A stretch of DNA of 64,000 bases. Origin: Flavobacterium frigoris. Lineage in GTDB: Bacteria > Bacteroidota > Bacteroidia > Flavobacteriales > Flavobacteriaceae. Location: assembly GCF_900111075.1 (NCBI RefSeq), contig NZ_FOFZ01000006.1, positions 1 through 64,000 on the forward strand, read 5' to 3'. The position numbers were made by a program, and so were the translations under genes. Below, piece by piece: positions 42,501 to 50,437 of the stretch (the stretch's first letter is position 1; each line of letters opens with the position of its first letter). The notes under the pieces were generated by a model. It did no database searches and had not been told where the DNA came from. It was given only the letters and a program-made list of their open reading frames with translations.

Positions 42501-43903
42501 GATTGCGCCCTGTTTTATTAACGGCAGCCGCTGCAGCCTTAGGTTTTTTACCAATGGCGATATCTTCTTCTGCAGGAGCAGAAGTGCAAAGACCTTTGGC
42601 AACAGTCGTAATTGGAGGATTATTTACAGCAACAATTTTAACGATGGTAGTACTACCTATTTTATTCAAGGTTTTCGATGGAAAAGAGTTTAAAAAGGCA
42701 AAATTTAAAAAACATCATAGTAACACCTATCTAATTCTATTGTTGTTAAGCACTTCATTTGCTTTTTCACAAAATTCAAATCCGGAACTAGATAGTTTGA
42801 TAGGAAAAGGGATCACTAATAACAAAGGTTTAAAAGCCTATCAATTGCAGGTTGATAAATACCAGGCTAATATAAAAAGCGCTTATACCTTTGATAAAAC
42901 TACTATTTATTACAATTACGACCAGAATAATCTGGCTTTTAATAATGAACCTTTAAAGATTTTTGGAGCGCAACAACGTTTTTCTTTTCCCACAGTATAT
43001 GGAGCTCAGAAAAAGGTAAATGTAACGGAATATGAAAAGGAAAAAGCCAGCTTTGAAATTCAAAAAAATAAACTTTCGTTAGAAATTTCTAAAGTATATT
43101 ATCACATTGTGTATTTACAAAACCAAGAAAAACTATATTTCTATTTGGACAGTTTATATCAAAATTTTTCAAAAGCAAGTGATAGACGTTTTGAATTAGG
43201 TGAAACCAATTATCTCGAAAAAATAACGGCACAAGCTAAATTTAGACAAATAAAAACAAGCCTTTCTCAAATTGAAAATGATAAAAAAGCACAGTATGAT
43301 TTGCTGTATTCCTTGATTCAAACCGATGAAAAAATTGCAATAAAAAACAATTCAATCACTCCGCTATTTAATTCAACAGCAGATTTAAGTACAGCCGTTC
43401 ATAATAAATATTTAGAGAGTGTTACGAATAGTTACAAAAGCCAAATTAAACTTGAAAAACAACATTGGTTGCCTGATTTGCATTTGGAGTATTTTAGAGG
43501 GTCCAATAAGGGATTGTCGCAATCATTGAATGGTTTTCAAATTGGAATTGGGGTTCCACTTTTATTCTCTGGAAATGTTTCTAAAGCAAAAGTGGCTCAA
43601 CTGGAATTACAAAGTTGGGAACAACAGAAGCAAAATGAAGAACAAAAAAGAACGCAATTTGTGAATCAAAAAAAGAACGAATTAGCGAAATATCAAGAAG
43701 CAATAAATTATTACAACCAATATGGAAAAAAGTTATCGGATGAGATTCTTAAAGTGGCGAATTTAAGCTATAAACATGGAGAAATTGATTTCTTCCAATA
43801 CATTCAAAGTTTAGAGAATGCAACCGCTATTCAAGTTGAATATCTCGACAACGTACTTAAATTCAATGGAACCCAACTCGATTCACAATACCTTAATTTC
43901 TAA
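39569..43903 (+). CDS. CzcA/CusA heavy-metal RND pump fused to a TolC-like channel
   Basis: This 1444-residue fusion covers two components of a metal efflux system. Residues 1 to about 1045 are a heavy-metal RND transporter: TM1 near 14-32, SLGAIDFGIIIDGAVIIVEF in TM4 with the acidic residues of the metal subclass, and ALFGIAVLNGIVLIEHFKEL and DRLRPVLLTAAAAALGFLPMAIS in the second half. After a basic stretch, residues about 1053-1070 form a signal-peptide-like hydrophobic segment (LILLLLSTSFAFS). Residues about 1071-1444 are a single outer-membrane efflux protein domain (CzcC-like). Cleavage after that segment could release the channel part. Metal specificity (Cu/Ag or Zn/Co/Cd) cannot be fixed. 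The adaptor gene follows by 10 bases. Confidence 0.92.
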   Translation: MLEKIIAFSLKNKLIVLLFTLGIFGFGIYSIFQISIGAVPDVTNNQVQVITTSRNLSTQDIEQYITYPVEIEMANLPGVKEIRSISKFGLSVVTIVFDDDLGTYLPRQLIAEKIKSASEKIPAGFGTPEMGPITTGLGEIYQYTLEVKPEFKNQYSVTDLRTIQDWVVKRQLSGIKGVVEINTWGGYLKQYEIAITPSKLKAMNISTTDVFTALENNNSIAGGAYIEKVNQSYFIRAEGKVKSLADIENIVVKNINGMPVYVKNVADVRFGSANRFGAITGNGEGEKVLGQVMMLKGANSKQVINDVKARIAEIQKSLPQGVYVNGFLERSELVGKTTFTVAENLILGCLIVIFVVVLLLGNWRSGLVVASVIPLCLLFAISLMNIFGIDANLMSLGAIDFGIIIDGAVIIVEFIAFQIASKAAQLGPMSDVDRQLEIDQITYKSASKMMNSAIFGQLIILIVFIPILSLSGIEGKMFKPMAMTFSFALVGAMIFCFTYVPVVSSLFLKPKEENPKSFSSKLIRKLNSWYLPVITWALSNTKKVLYGALGLLVMAVVLFTTMGGEFIPTLDEGDFVIQPVLKTGTSLTKTIATTTKIEQIILKNFPEVEQVVSRIGAAEVPTDPMSMEESDVIVKLKPKSEWVSAESKDELADKIKAAIEKQIPNMEIEFTQPIEMRFNELISGTRSDVAVKVFGEDLNVLAKKAHEIKKAIEKVEGASDIIIEKTEGLPQMTVRYDRSKIARYGLNITELNDMIALGFAGKTVGNVFEGEKRFDMVIRLDQTNRRDINDLKNLYVSAPNGEQIPLQELANIEYTEGPAKISRDNTNRRIVVGINVRNRDLQSVVTDIQHIVDTKVKLPAGYYVQYGGQFENLQSAKARLLVAVPIALILIFILLYFAFGSIKEALMVYSAIPLSAVGGVLFLWMRGLPFSISAGVGFIALFGIAVLNGIVLIEHFKELKHQGMKNIDELILKGTTDRLRPVLLTAAAAALGFLPMAISSSAGAEVQRPLATVVIGGLFTATILTMVVLPILFKVFDGKEFKKAKFKKHHSNTYLILLLLSTSFAFSQNSNPELDSLIGKGITNNKGLKAYQLQVDKYQANIKSAYTFDKTTIYYNYDQNNLAFNNEPLKIFGAQQRFSFPTVYGAQKKVNVTEYEKEKASFEIQKNKLSLEISKVYYHIVYLQNQEKLYFYLDSLYQNFSKASDRRFELGETNYLEKITAQAKFRQIKTSLSQIENDKKAQYDLLYSLIQTDEKIAIKNNSITPLFNSTADLSTAVHNKYLESVTNSYKSQIKLEKQHWLPDLHLEYFRGSNKGLSQSLNGFQIGIGVPLLFSGNVSKAKVAQLELQSWEQQKQNEEQKRTQFVNQKKNELAKYQEAINYYNQYGKKLSDEILKVANLSYKHGEIDFFQYIQSLENATAIQVEYLDNVLKFNGTQLDSQYLNF

Positions 43904-43913
43904 AACCTAAAAA

Positions 43914-45032
43914 ATGAAAAAAACACTATATATACTCGCCTTGTCAATCGTTCTATTTTCGTGCAAAGAAACTAAAACAGAAGAAGCCGTTGCTACCGAT
44001 ACTACTTTAGTAACGGTGACACTGCCACAATTTAAATCTTCGGCAATGGAAATAGGAAGTCCTGTGGAACAAGATTTTGAAGTAACTGTAAAAACAACTG
44101 GAAAAATAGATGTTCCGCCGCAAAACAGAGCGAAAGTAACTACGTTTGTTGGAGGAAACATCAAAGCAACTACGTTATTAGTAGGTGATAAAGTGAGAAA
44201 AGGACAAGCATTATTGACTTTAGAAAACACAGAATTTCTTGATATTCAAAAAGAATATTTGGAAGTAGCGGAACAAATTAAATATTTAAAATCAGAATAC
44301 GAACGTCAAAAAACATTATTTGATGAAAAAATTACTTCTCAAAAAAACTATCTAAAAGCGGAAAGTGAGTATCGAAGAGCAAAAGCAATGTATCAAAGTT
44401 TAAAAGCAAAATTGCAGCTGTTAGGCATTAATGCTGTAAACGTCGAAAATGGTAAATTGACCTCAGTAATTACTATTTTCGCTCCTATATCGGGTGATAT
44501 TGTCGTAATGAATGCCAATGTTGGTATGTATGTAGCACCTTCTGATGTAATGCTTGAAATTATAGAAACGGATCATTTGCATTTAGAATTAAATGTATTC
44601 GAAAAAGACATCTTAAAAGTAAAAGTAGACCAAGACATCAATTTTACCGTGCCAGAAGCTACAAAAGAAGTATTCCATGCCAAAGTACATTTAGTAGGAA
44701 AATCTATTGAAGGAAATGACAGAACGATCAATGTTCACGGGCATTTAGACGATAATATCAAGCAAAAATTAATTACTGGAATGTTTGTAGAAGCGGCTAT
44801 TGTGGTAAATTCTAAAAAAGGCCTAGCAATCCCTACAGGAGCTTTAATTACTGAGAACGACAAAAATTTCGTACTTTTATTGAAGCAAGAAAAAAACGAC
44901 AGTTATTTCTTTAAAAAGATAGCAGTAAAAATAGGAGAGAAATCAGAGAAATATGTTGAAATTATTCCTGATAATCAAATTAATTCTTCTTCTAAAATTT
45001 TAACAAAAGGCGTTTTTGACGTGGTTAATTAA
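43914..45032 (+). CDS. CusB/CzcB-type periplasmic adaptor lipoprotein
   Basis: This 372-residue adaptor has a signal ending in IVLFSC (Cys17). The lipoyl/barrel-sandwich halves FVGGNIKATTLLVGDKVRKGQALLTLEN and ITIFAPISGDIVVMNANVGMYV flank a helical hairpin (about 110-165). Beta-barrel and C-terminal domains include GMFVEAAIVVNSKKGLAIPTGALI. It links the RND portion of the upstream fusion to the outer-membrane channel portion. The N-terminal His/Met-rich metal-binding extension found in some CusB proteins is absent. The spacing of 10 bases on each side shows one operon running from the fusion through the VIT1 gene. Confidence 0.92.
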   Translation: MKKTLYILALSIVLFSCKETKTEEAVATDTTLVTVTLPQFKSSAMEIGSPVEQDFEVTVKTTGKIDVPPQNRAKVTTFVGGNIKATTLLVGDKVRKGQALLTLENTEFLDIQKEYLEVAEQIKYLKSEYERQKTLFDEKITSQKNYLKAESEYRRAKAMYQSLKAKLQLLGINAVNVENGKLTSVITIFAPISGDIVVMNANVGMYVAPSDVMLEIIETDHLHLELNVFEKDILKVKVDQDINFTVPEATKEVFHAKVHLVGKSIEGNDRTINVHGHLDDNIKQKLITGMFVEAAIVVNSKKGLAIPTGALITENDKNFVLLLKQEKNDSYFFKKIAVKIGEKSEKYVEIIPDNQINSSSKILTKGVFDVVN

Positions 45033-45041
45033 TTCTAAAGT

Positions 45042-46160
45042 ATGGATTTAAATAAACTGAAAGGGCAACTGCAAACTGAAGTTGACACTGCTTTTCTTTA
45101 TGATAGCATCGCCGAAATTCAAGCGGATGAAAATCTCAATAGGGTCTTACGCAGTTTGTCAGATATTGAGAAAGGGCATGCGCAACATATGTTGGATAAA
45201 GTAAGGACTATTGAACAGAAATATGAAATGCCTGCACCATCTTCTAGAGCTAAATTTCAGCTTAAGTTGGGTAAGTTGTTTGGTTACGGATCTATAATCA
45301 GTAGTTTGTCAAGTGTCGAAAAACAGTTTGCTATTAATGCTATAAAGAATAAAATTGAAAAGGGTGAAAAACCTACTGGTTTTGAACACAACCATTTAAA
45401 TATCATTGAAGCGGTTAACAATAATGCCGCTTTAAATGTGTCTGGAGGGTTTCTTTCTAAATTTGAAAGCCGTCATAAATCAGTAGGTGGAAATGCCTTA
45501 CGTGCAGCTGTTTTAGGATCGAATGACGGTCTGGTTTCCAATATGAGTTTAGTCATGGGCGTCGCTGGCGCTGCGGTCTCTAACAATACTATTTTATTGA
45601 CGGGAATTGCAGGACTGATGGCTGGAGCGATTTCAATGGCATTAGGAGAATGGCTTTCGGTTCAAAGTTCTAGAGAATTGAATCAACGCCAAATCGACTT
45701 AGAAACAGAAGAATTAGAAGCATCTCCCGAAGAAGAAAAAAAAGAATTAGTTTTATTGTATCAGGCTAAAGGAATGAATGTGATTGAAGCGCAAAAACTG
45801 GCAGATAAAGCTTTTGAAAGCCATGAAACAGCTATTGACGCCATAATCACCGAAGAATTAGGTATAGATAAAGAAGAACTGGGAGGTTCTGCCTGGGAGG
45901 CAGCAATTGCTTCCTTTATTTTATTTTCAATTGGAGCGATTATACCATTGTATCCTTTTATGTTTTTAGACGGGAAAAATGCTATACTTTTGAGTATTGG
46001 TAGCAGTGTTATCGGACTTTTTGGAATTGGCGCTGCCATCACCTTATTGACAGGCAAAGGGATTTTGTTTTCGGGATTTAGACAAGTTTTCTTTGGATTA
46101 GCTGCAGCTGCTATCACTTATGGTATTGGATCCTTAATTGGGGTTTCATTAGCTGGATAA
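45042..46160 (+). CDS. MbfA-like ferritin-domain/VIT1 iron or manganese exporter
   Basis: This 372-residue protein joins a cytoplasmic ferritin/rubrerythrin-like domain (about 1-140) to a VIT1/CCC1 membrane domain (about 155-372, five hydrophobic segments). Possible di-iron ligands are Glu13, Glu43 and His46 (DIEKGHAQH), with a further E-H-N-H in the second helical pair. The membrane half has VLGSNDGLVSNMSLVMGVAGA and SMALGEWLSVQSSREL, both typical of the CCC1/VIT1 fold, and an acidic metal-binding stretch (LETEELEASPEEEKKE). Relatives called MbfA export iron and protect against peroxide. It is 9 bases after the adaptor gene, so iron/manganese export is co-expressed with the RND pump. Confidence 0.88.
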   Translation: MDLNKLKGQLQTEVDTAFLYDSIAEIQADENLNRVLRSLSDIEKGHAQHMLDKVRTIEQKYEMPAPSSRAKFQLKLGKLFGYGSIISSLSSVEKQFAINAIKNKIEKGEKPTGFEHNHLNIIEAVNNNAALNVSGGFLSKFESRHKSVGGNALRAAVLGSNDGLVSNMSLVMGVAGAAVSNNTILLTGIAGLMAGAISMALGEWLSVQSSRELNQRQIDLETEELEASPEEEKKELVLLYQAKGMNVIEAQKLADKAFESHETAIDAIITEELGIDKEELGGSAWEAAIASFILFSIGAIIPLYPFMFLDGKNAILLSIGSSVIGLFGIGAAITLLTGKGILFSGFRQVFFGLAAAAITYGIGSLIGVSLAG

Positions 46161-46208
46161 ATTTATTATGTTTGTTCCTTATTAATGTTTGTTAAAAATA
46201 TAAAACTT

Positions 46209-46718
46209 ATGAATGATGCTCATTTACACTTAGTGGTAAACCATTTCCCTATTATCGGAACAATATTTGGTTTGGGAATTTTAATTGCTGGATTGGTTTT
46301 AAAAAACAATTCAGTCAAAAATACTGCTTATATAGTATTAATTGTCGCCGCTATTTTTGCATTTTTAAGTATGTATACGGGCGATGGAGCTGAGGAAATG
46401 GTGGAAGATATGCCAAATATTGGCAAACAGATCATTCATGAACATGAAGAATTAGCTGAAAAGTTAGCCTTGTTATTATATGCTACGGGAATTTTTAGTT
46501 TAGCATCACTATATACGAGTATAAAGAACCATAAATTTTCTAAATTTACATCTTATATTACGCTTGTTTTAGCTTTAGGAGCTGCAGTTTTGGGATCAAG
46601 TGTGGGAACCTCAGGAGGAGAAATACGTCATACTGAAATTCGTGATAATACATTGAATTCAGCTGTTGAAAATGGTAATTTCCAATCAGAAAGTACTACG
46701 GATAAAAACGAAGAATAG
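46209..46718 (+). CDS. DUF2231-like four-helix membrane protein
   Basis: This 169-residue inner-membrane protein has four hydrophobic segments. It begins MNDAHLHLVVNHFPIIGTIFGLGILIAGLVL, in which the HxxxxxHFP pattern is typical of DUF2231-like proteins and could hold haem or metal. A second His pair occurs in IIHEHEELAEKL between helices 2 and 3. The C-terminal tail is polar. ATG at 46185 would add eight residues; ATG 46209 gives the usual start. It follows the MbfA-like gene by about 50 bases and may be the last gene of the metal operon. The function of the family is unknown. Confidence 0.6.
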   Translation: MNDAHLHLVVNHFPIIGTIFGLGILIAGLVLKNNSVKNTAYIVLIVAAIFAFLSMYTGDGAEEMVEDMPNIGKQIIHEHEELAEKLALLLYATGIFSLASLYTSIKNHKFSKFTSYITLVLALGAAVLGSSVGTSGGEIRHTEIRDNTLNSAVENGNFQSESTTDKNEE

Positions 46719-46758
46719 TTTTATTTAACAAATTAGTCATATTTAGTTAAACTAAAAA

Positions 46759-46790
46759 TTGCTTTTTAATCAAAAAAGCTCTTATATTTG
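46759..46790 (+). promoter_or_regulatory. Promoter of the his operon
   Basis: TTG (46759-46761) and TATATTTG (46783-46790) are separated by 21 bases and match the Bacteroidota consensus well. Transcription would start near 46797, about 18 bases before the leader peptide ATG. Confidence 0.65.
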
Positions 46791-46814
46791 CTGTATAAAG
46801 AAATAAAAAAAATT

Positions 46815-46874
46815 ATGTTCACAATACAATTACATCATCATCATTTCCATTATTGCTCTCAAGCGATGTGTTAA
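46815..46874 (+). CDS. hisL: His operon leader peptide
   Basis: A 19-codon frame encodes MFTIQLHHHHFHYCSQAMC with five His codons, four in a row, between the his promoter and a strong terminator before hisG. This is the classical design for histidine attenuation. With enough charged His-tRNA the ribosome passes the His codons and the terminator at 46902 forms. With too little it stalls, and upstream RNA can pair to prevent the terminator. The repeated CAT codons could pair with the ATGAT/ATCAT segments near 46873-46897. The exact antiterminator was not modelled. Confidence 0.85.
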   Translation: MFTIQLHHHHFHYCSQAMC

Positions 46875-46901
46875 TGATATGGTTGTAAATCATCATATTT
46901 T

Positions 46902-46934
46902 AAAACCCGTTTGAGTACATCAAACGGGTTTTTT
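46902..46934 (+). terminator. His attenuator terminator
   Basis: A perfect 13-bp stem (46902-46914/46920-46932, AAAACCCGTTTGA) with a 5-base loop and T-tract stands 57 bases before hisG. It is the only strong terminator between the promoter and the structural genes, as expected for an attenuator. Confidence 0.9.
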
Positions 46935-46990
46935 ATTTAATATCCTTTGTACTCAAACATAATATTACAAACAAACTAAAAAACATTACA

Positions 46991-47848
46991 ATGAGTACAT
47001 TAAAAATTGCAATTCAAAAATCAGGACGTTTAAACGAAGACAGCATTCAGATCTTGAAAGATTGTGGGATTTCTATTAACAACGGAATTGATCAATTAAA
47101 AGCGGAAGCCTCAAACTTTCCATTAGAAGTTCTATATTTAAGAAATTCAGATATTCCTCAATATTTGATTGACGGTGTGGTAGATATCGCCATTGTTGGA
47201 GATAATTTATTAGTCGAAAAAGGAAAAGGAATTCAAGTAGTTCAAAAACTAGGTTTTTCAAAATGTAAAGTTTCTGTCGCTGTTCCTAAAACATTCGAGT
47301 ACAATTCGATTCAAGATTTAAACGGACTGCGTATTGCAACTTCTTATCCAAATACAGTGATTGAATATTTCAATTCTTTTGGAGTAAATGTTGATATTCA
47401 CCAAATTTCAGGTTCTGTAGAGATTGCTCCCAATATTGGTCTTGCTGACGCTATCGTTGATATTGTATCTAGTGGAAGTACTTTATTCAAAAATAATCTG
47501 AAAGAAGTTGAAATCATTTATAAGAGTGAAGCAGTATTAGCTGTTTCTCCTAAAGTGACTCCAGAGGTTCAAAAACTAATTGACACATTACAATTCAGAA
47601 TTGAATCTGTTTTGAGAGCCAGAAAATCAAAATACATTTTGATGAACGTGCCTAATGATAAAATAGATGCAGTTGGAAAAATTCTTCCAGTTTTACGTAG
47701 TTTAACGGTATTGCCTTTAGCACAAGAAGGATGGAGTAGTGTACACTCGGTAATAGATAAAGACACTTTTTGGGATGTAATTGACCAGTTGAAAGACGCT
47801 GGTGCCGAAGGGATCTTGATTTGTCCAATTGAAAAAATGGTACTTTAG
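46991..47848 (+). CDS. hisG: ATP phosphoribosyltransferase HisG (long form)
   Basis: HisG joins ATP and PRPP in the first, feedback-controlled step of histidine synthesis. At 285 residues it is the long form with a C-terminal ACT-like regulatory domain (about 210-285), so it needs no HisZ. LKIAIQKSGRLNEDSIQILKDCGI, VDIAIVGDNLLVEKG and the PRPP loop GLADAIVDIVSSGSTLFKNNL are evident. The C-terminal VLRSLTVLPLAQEGWSSVHSVIDKDTFWDVIDQLKDAGAEGILICPIEKMV is typical. It is the first structural gene after the attenuator. Confidence 0.97.
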   Translation: MSTLKIAIQKSGRLNEDSIQILKDCGISINNGIDQLKAEASNFPLEVLYLRNSDIPQYLIDGVVDIAIVGDNLLVEKGKGIQVVQKLGFSKCKVSVAVPKTFEYNSIQDLNGLRIATSYPNTVIEYFNSFGVNVDIHQISGSVEIAPNIGLADAIVDIVSSGSTLFKNNLKEVEIIYKSEAVLAVSPKVTPEVQKLIDTLQFRIESVLRARKSKYILMNVPNDKIDAVGKILPVLRSLTVLPLAQEGWSSVHSVIDKDTFWDVIDQLKDAGAEGILICPIEKMVL

Positions 47849-47948
47849 AATTATAAATTAGTAAGTATGAATTATGAGTTTTGAAAAACTTGCTGATTGA
47901 TGCTTTTGTAAACTTTTCGAAAAATCTTTTCGGTTAAATGACAAAACT

Positions 47949-49241
47949 ATGAACAAAATATACAACCCAACGCCAGAAACCTGGTCAGATATACTAGAAA
48001 GACCTACTAAAACGGTAGACGATATCGAACTAACGGTAAAAGAAATTTTTAAGGAAGTTCAAAAAAAAGGAGATGAGGCTGTAGCCAAATATACTTCTCT
48101 ATTTGACGGTGTTGCCATCGATAAATTAGAAGTCACCAAAGCTGAAATTGAAACCGCGGTCGCTGCTGTTTCGACAGAATTGAAAGAAGCCATTCAGTTA
48201 GCTAAAAATAATATCGAAAAGTTTCATGCTGCTCAAAAAACAGTAAGAGTAGCCGTTGAAACAGTTGCAGGAGTTGAATGCTGGCAAGAAAAAAGACCTA
48301 TTCAAAAGATTGGTTTATACATTCCTGGTGGAACGGCACCTTTATTTTCAACCGTTTTAATGTTGGCTGTTCCTGCAAATATTGCAGGTTGCAAAGAAAT
48401 TGTTCTTTGTTCTCCTCCTGATAAAAAAGGAAATATAAATCCAGCTATTTTATATGCTGCCAATTTATGTGGAGTTACTAAAATTCTAAAAGTAGGAGGG
48501 ATACAAGCTATCGCTGCAATGACTTTTGGAACGGAAACAATTCCTAGAGCATATAAAATTTTCGGACCAGGAAATCAATTTGTAACCGTAGCGAAACAAT
48601 TAGCAACGCAGTTTGGTGTAGCAATAGACATGCCTGCTGGTCCTTCCGAACTATTGATTGTTGCAGATGATACTGCTGTTCCTGCTTTTGTAGCTTCAGA
48701 TTTGTTGTCGCAAGCAGAACACGGTACGGATAGTCAAGTGATTTTGGTTTCAACCTCAAAGACATTAATTGACGCCGTTGAAGAAGAAATTCAAATCCAA
48801 TTAGACGCTTTACCAAGAAAAGACATTGCCGAGAAAGCAATTGCTAATTCAAAGTTGATTTTTGTCGAAAATAACCAAATCGCTTTGGATTTAATCAATG
48901 AATACGGACCAGAACACTTTATAGCTTGCACATCATCGGATGATTTTTATATTGACGGAATCGAAAATGCAGGTTCTATTTTTATAGGAAACTACACGCC
49001 TGAAAGTGCTGGAGATTATGCTTCGGGAACTAATCATACTTTACCAACAAATGGTTATGCTAAAAACTATAGCGGTGTAAACTTGGATAGTTTTACAAAA
49101 TCAATGACTTTTCAGAAGATTTCTGAAGTAGGAATTCAGAATATTGGAAAAGCAATTGAAGTGATGGCCGAAGAGGAAGGCTTGCAAGCACACAAAAATG
49201 CAGTTACATTACGATTAAAAGCGATTAAAGATGGAAAATAG
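47949..49241 (+). CDS. hisD: Histidinol dehydrogenase HisD
   Basis: HisD oxidises histidinol to histidine in two NAD+-dependent steps, using Zn2+. The 430-residue enzyme shows GLYIPGGTAPLFSTVLMLAVPANIAGC, KVGGIQAIAAMTFGTETIPRA, IFGPGNQFVTVAKQ, and MPAGPSELLIVADDTAVPAFVASDLLSQAEHGTDSQVILV with Zn-binding Gln/His. YGPEHF holds the catalytic Glu-His pair. The 100-base gap after hisG is AT-rich with no terminator. The hisC start lies inside its 3' end (11-base overlap). Confidence 0.97.
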   Translation: MNKIYNPTPETWSDILERPTKTVDDIELTVKEIFKEVQKKGDEAVAKYTSLFDGVAIDKLEVTKAEIETAVAAVSTELKEAIQLAKNNIEKFHAAQKTVRVAVETVAGVECWQEKRPIQKIGLYIPGGTAPLFSTVLMLAVPANIAGCKEIVLCSPPDKKGNINPAILYAANLCGVTKILKVGGIQAIAAMTFGTETIPRAYKIFGPGNQFVTVAKQLATQFGVAIDMPAGPSELLIVADDTAVPAFVASDLLSQAEHGTDSQVILVSTSKTLIDAVEEEIQIQLDALPRKDIAEKAIANSKLIFVENNQIALDLINEYGPEHFIACTSSDDFYIDGIENAGSIFIGNYTPESAGDYASGTNHTLPTNGYAKNYSGVNLDSFTKSMTFQKISEVGIQNIGKAIEVMAEEEGLQAHKNAVTLRLKAIKDGK

Positions 49242-50280
49242 TTTCGACATAAATAATTTAGTTCGTGAGAACGTTAAAACCATGAAACCGTATTCATCTG
49301 CTCGTGATGAATTCAAAGATTTTGATGTGGCTCAAATGATATTTTTGGATGCCAATGAAAATCCATATCAAAATGGAGTGAATCGTTATCCTGATCCTGA
49401 GCAAAGCAGCGTAAAAGCGGTTTTAGCCAAACAAAGAAACCTGAAAGTAGATCAAGTTTTATTAGGTAATGGAAGCGACGAAGTATTGGATTTATTGTTC
49501 AGGGCTTTTTGCGAACCTAAAACAGATAACGTAATTACTTTGCCACCAACATACGGAATGTATAGCGTATTGGCTAATATTAACGCAGTTGAAAACAGAG
49601 AAATTTTATTGTCTACAGATTTCCAACCTGAGATCGATTCCATTCTAGAAGCGGTTGATACAAATACAAAAATGATCTTTTTATGTTCGCCGAATAACCC
49701 TACAGGAAATTCATTTGATGATGAAAGTGTGGTTACTTTACTTCAAAATTTTAAGGGATTAGTAGTCATTGACGAAGCGTATATTGATTTCTCAAAAAAG
49801 CAAAGTTGGTTAAATGAATTGGACGAATATCCTAATTTAATCATTACACAAACTTTATCAAAAGCGTACGGTTTAGCTGGAATTCGTTTAGGGATTTGCT
49901 ATGCATCTGCAGCCATTATTTCGGTTTTAAACAAAATAAAACCACCTTATAATGTGAATGAGTTAACACAACAAAGAGCCTTAGAAAGATTAGCTGATAA
50001 AGAAAAAATACAATTAGAAATAGACTCAATTGTAATACAAAGAGATGATTTACTTAAAGTATTAAATGAGGTAAAATTTGTATCTAAAATTTATCCGACA
50101 GAAGCAAATTTTGTTTTAATAAAAGTAGATGACGCCAATAAAAGATACAATGAATTAATTGCCAAAGGAATTGTGATTAGAAATAGAACTACGCAACCTT
50201 TATGTGAAAATACCTTGCGTTTGACTATTGGTACAGCAGAAGAAAATAAGAAGTTAATGGAGGCATTGACGACAATTTAA
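49231..50280 (+). CDS. hisC: Histidinol-phosphate aminotransferase HisC
   Basis: HisC is a PLP enzyme converting imidazole-acetol phosphate to histidinol phosphate. The 349-residue protein is a fold-type I aminotransferase: FLDANENPYQNGVNRYPDPEQ (N-terminal), LGNGSDEVLDLLFRAF, FLCSPNNPTGNSF, VVIDEAYIDFS, and TLSKAYGLAGIRLGICYA, whose Lys forms the Schiff base with PLP. The C-terminal GIVIRNRTTQPLCENTLRLTIGTAEEN carries the substrate-binding Arg. It overlaps hisD by 11 bases. The next gene, hisB, follows after 157 bases containing repeat words such as ATTCGTGAAAATCTGTGAAA. Confidence 0.97.
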   Translation: MENSFDINNLVRENVKTMKPYSSARDEFKDFDVAQMIFLDANENPYQNGVNRYPDPEQSSVKAVLAKQRNLKVDQVLLGNGSDEVLDLLFRAFCEPKTDNVITLPPTYGMYSVLANINAVENREILLSTDFQPEIDSILEAVDTNTKMIFLCSPNNPTGNSFDDESVVTLLQNFKGLVVIDEAYIDFSKKQSWLNELDEYPNLIITQTLSKAYGLAGIRLGICYASAAIISVLNKIKPPYNVNELTQQRALERLADKEKIQLEIDSIVIQRDDLLKVLNEVKFVSKIYPTEANFVLIKVDDANKRYNELIAKGIVIRNRTTQPLCENTLRLTIGTAEENKKLMEALTTI

Positions 50281-50380
50281 ACACAAATTTTAGAAGTGTT
50301 ATTTTGAAAGTGTAGTTATTAAAAATAAAATAGTTTTAGAAAAAAAATAAGAAAATAGAACTCAAAATAAATAGAATTTA

Positions 50381-50420
50381 AGCGATTGCTAATTCGTGAA
50401 AATCTGTGAAATTTGTGTTT
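50381..50420. repeat. Intergenic repeat word between hisC and hisB
   Basis: GATTGCTAATTCGTGAAAA and CTGTGAAATTTGTG stand next to each other near the end of the 157-base gap. They are of the ATTCGTGAA... type that recurs in Flavobacteria spacers and resembles the arms of the 31913-31960 palindrome (ACGAATATCACAAAT). No hairpin of note forms here. Confidence 0.35.
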
Positions 50421-50437
50421 CTTTTAAATTATAACAA

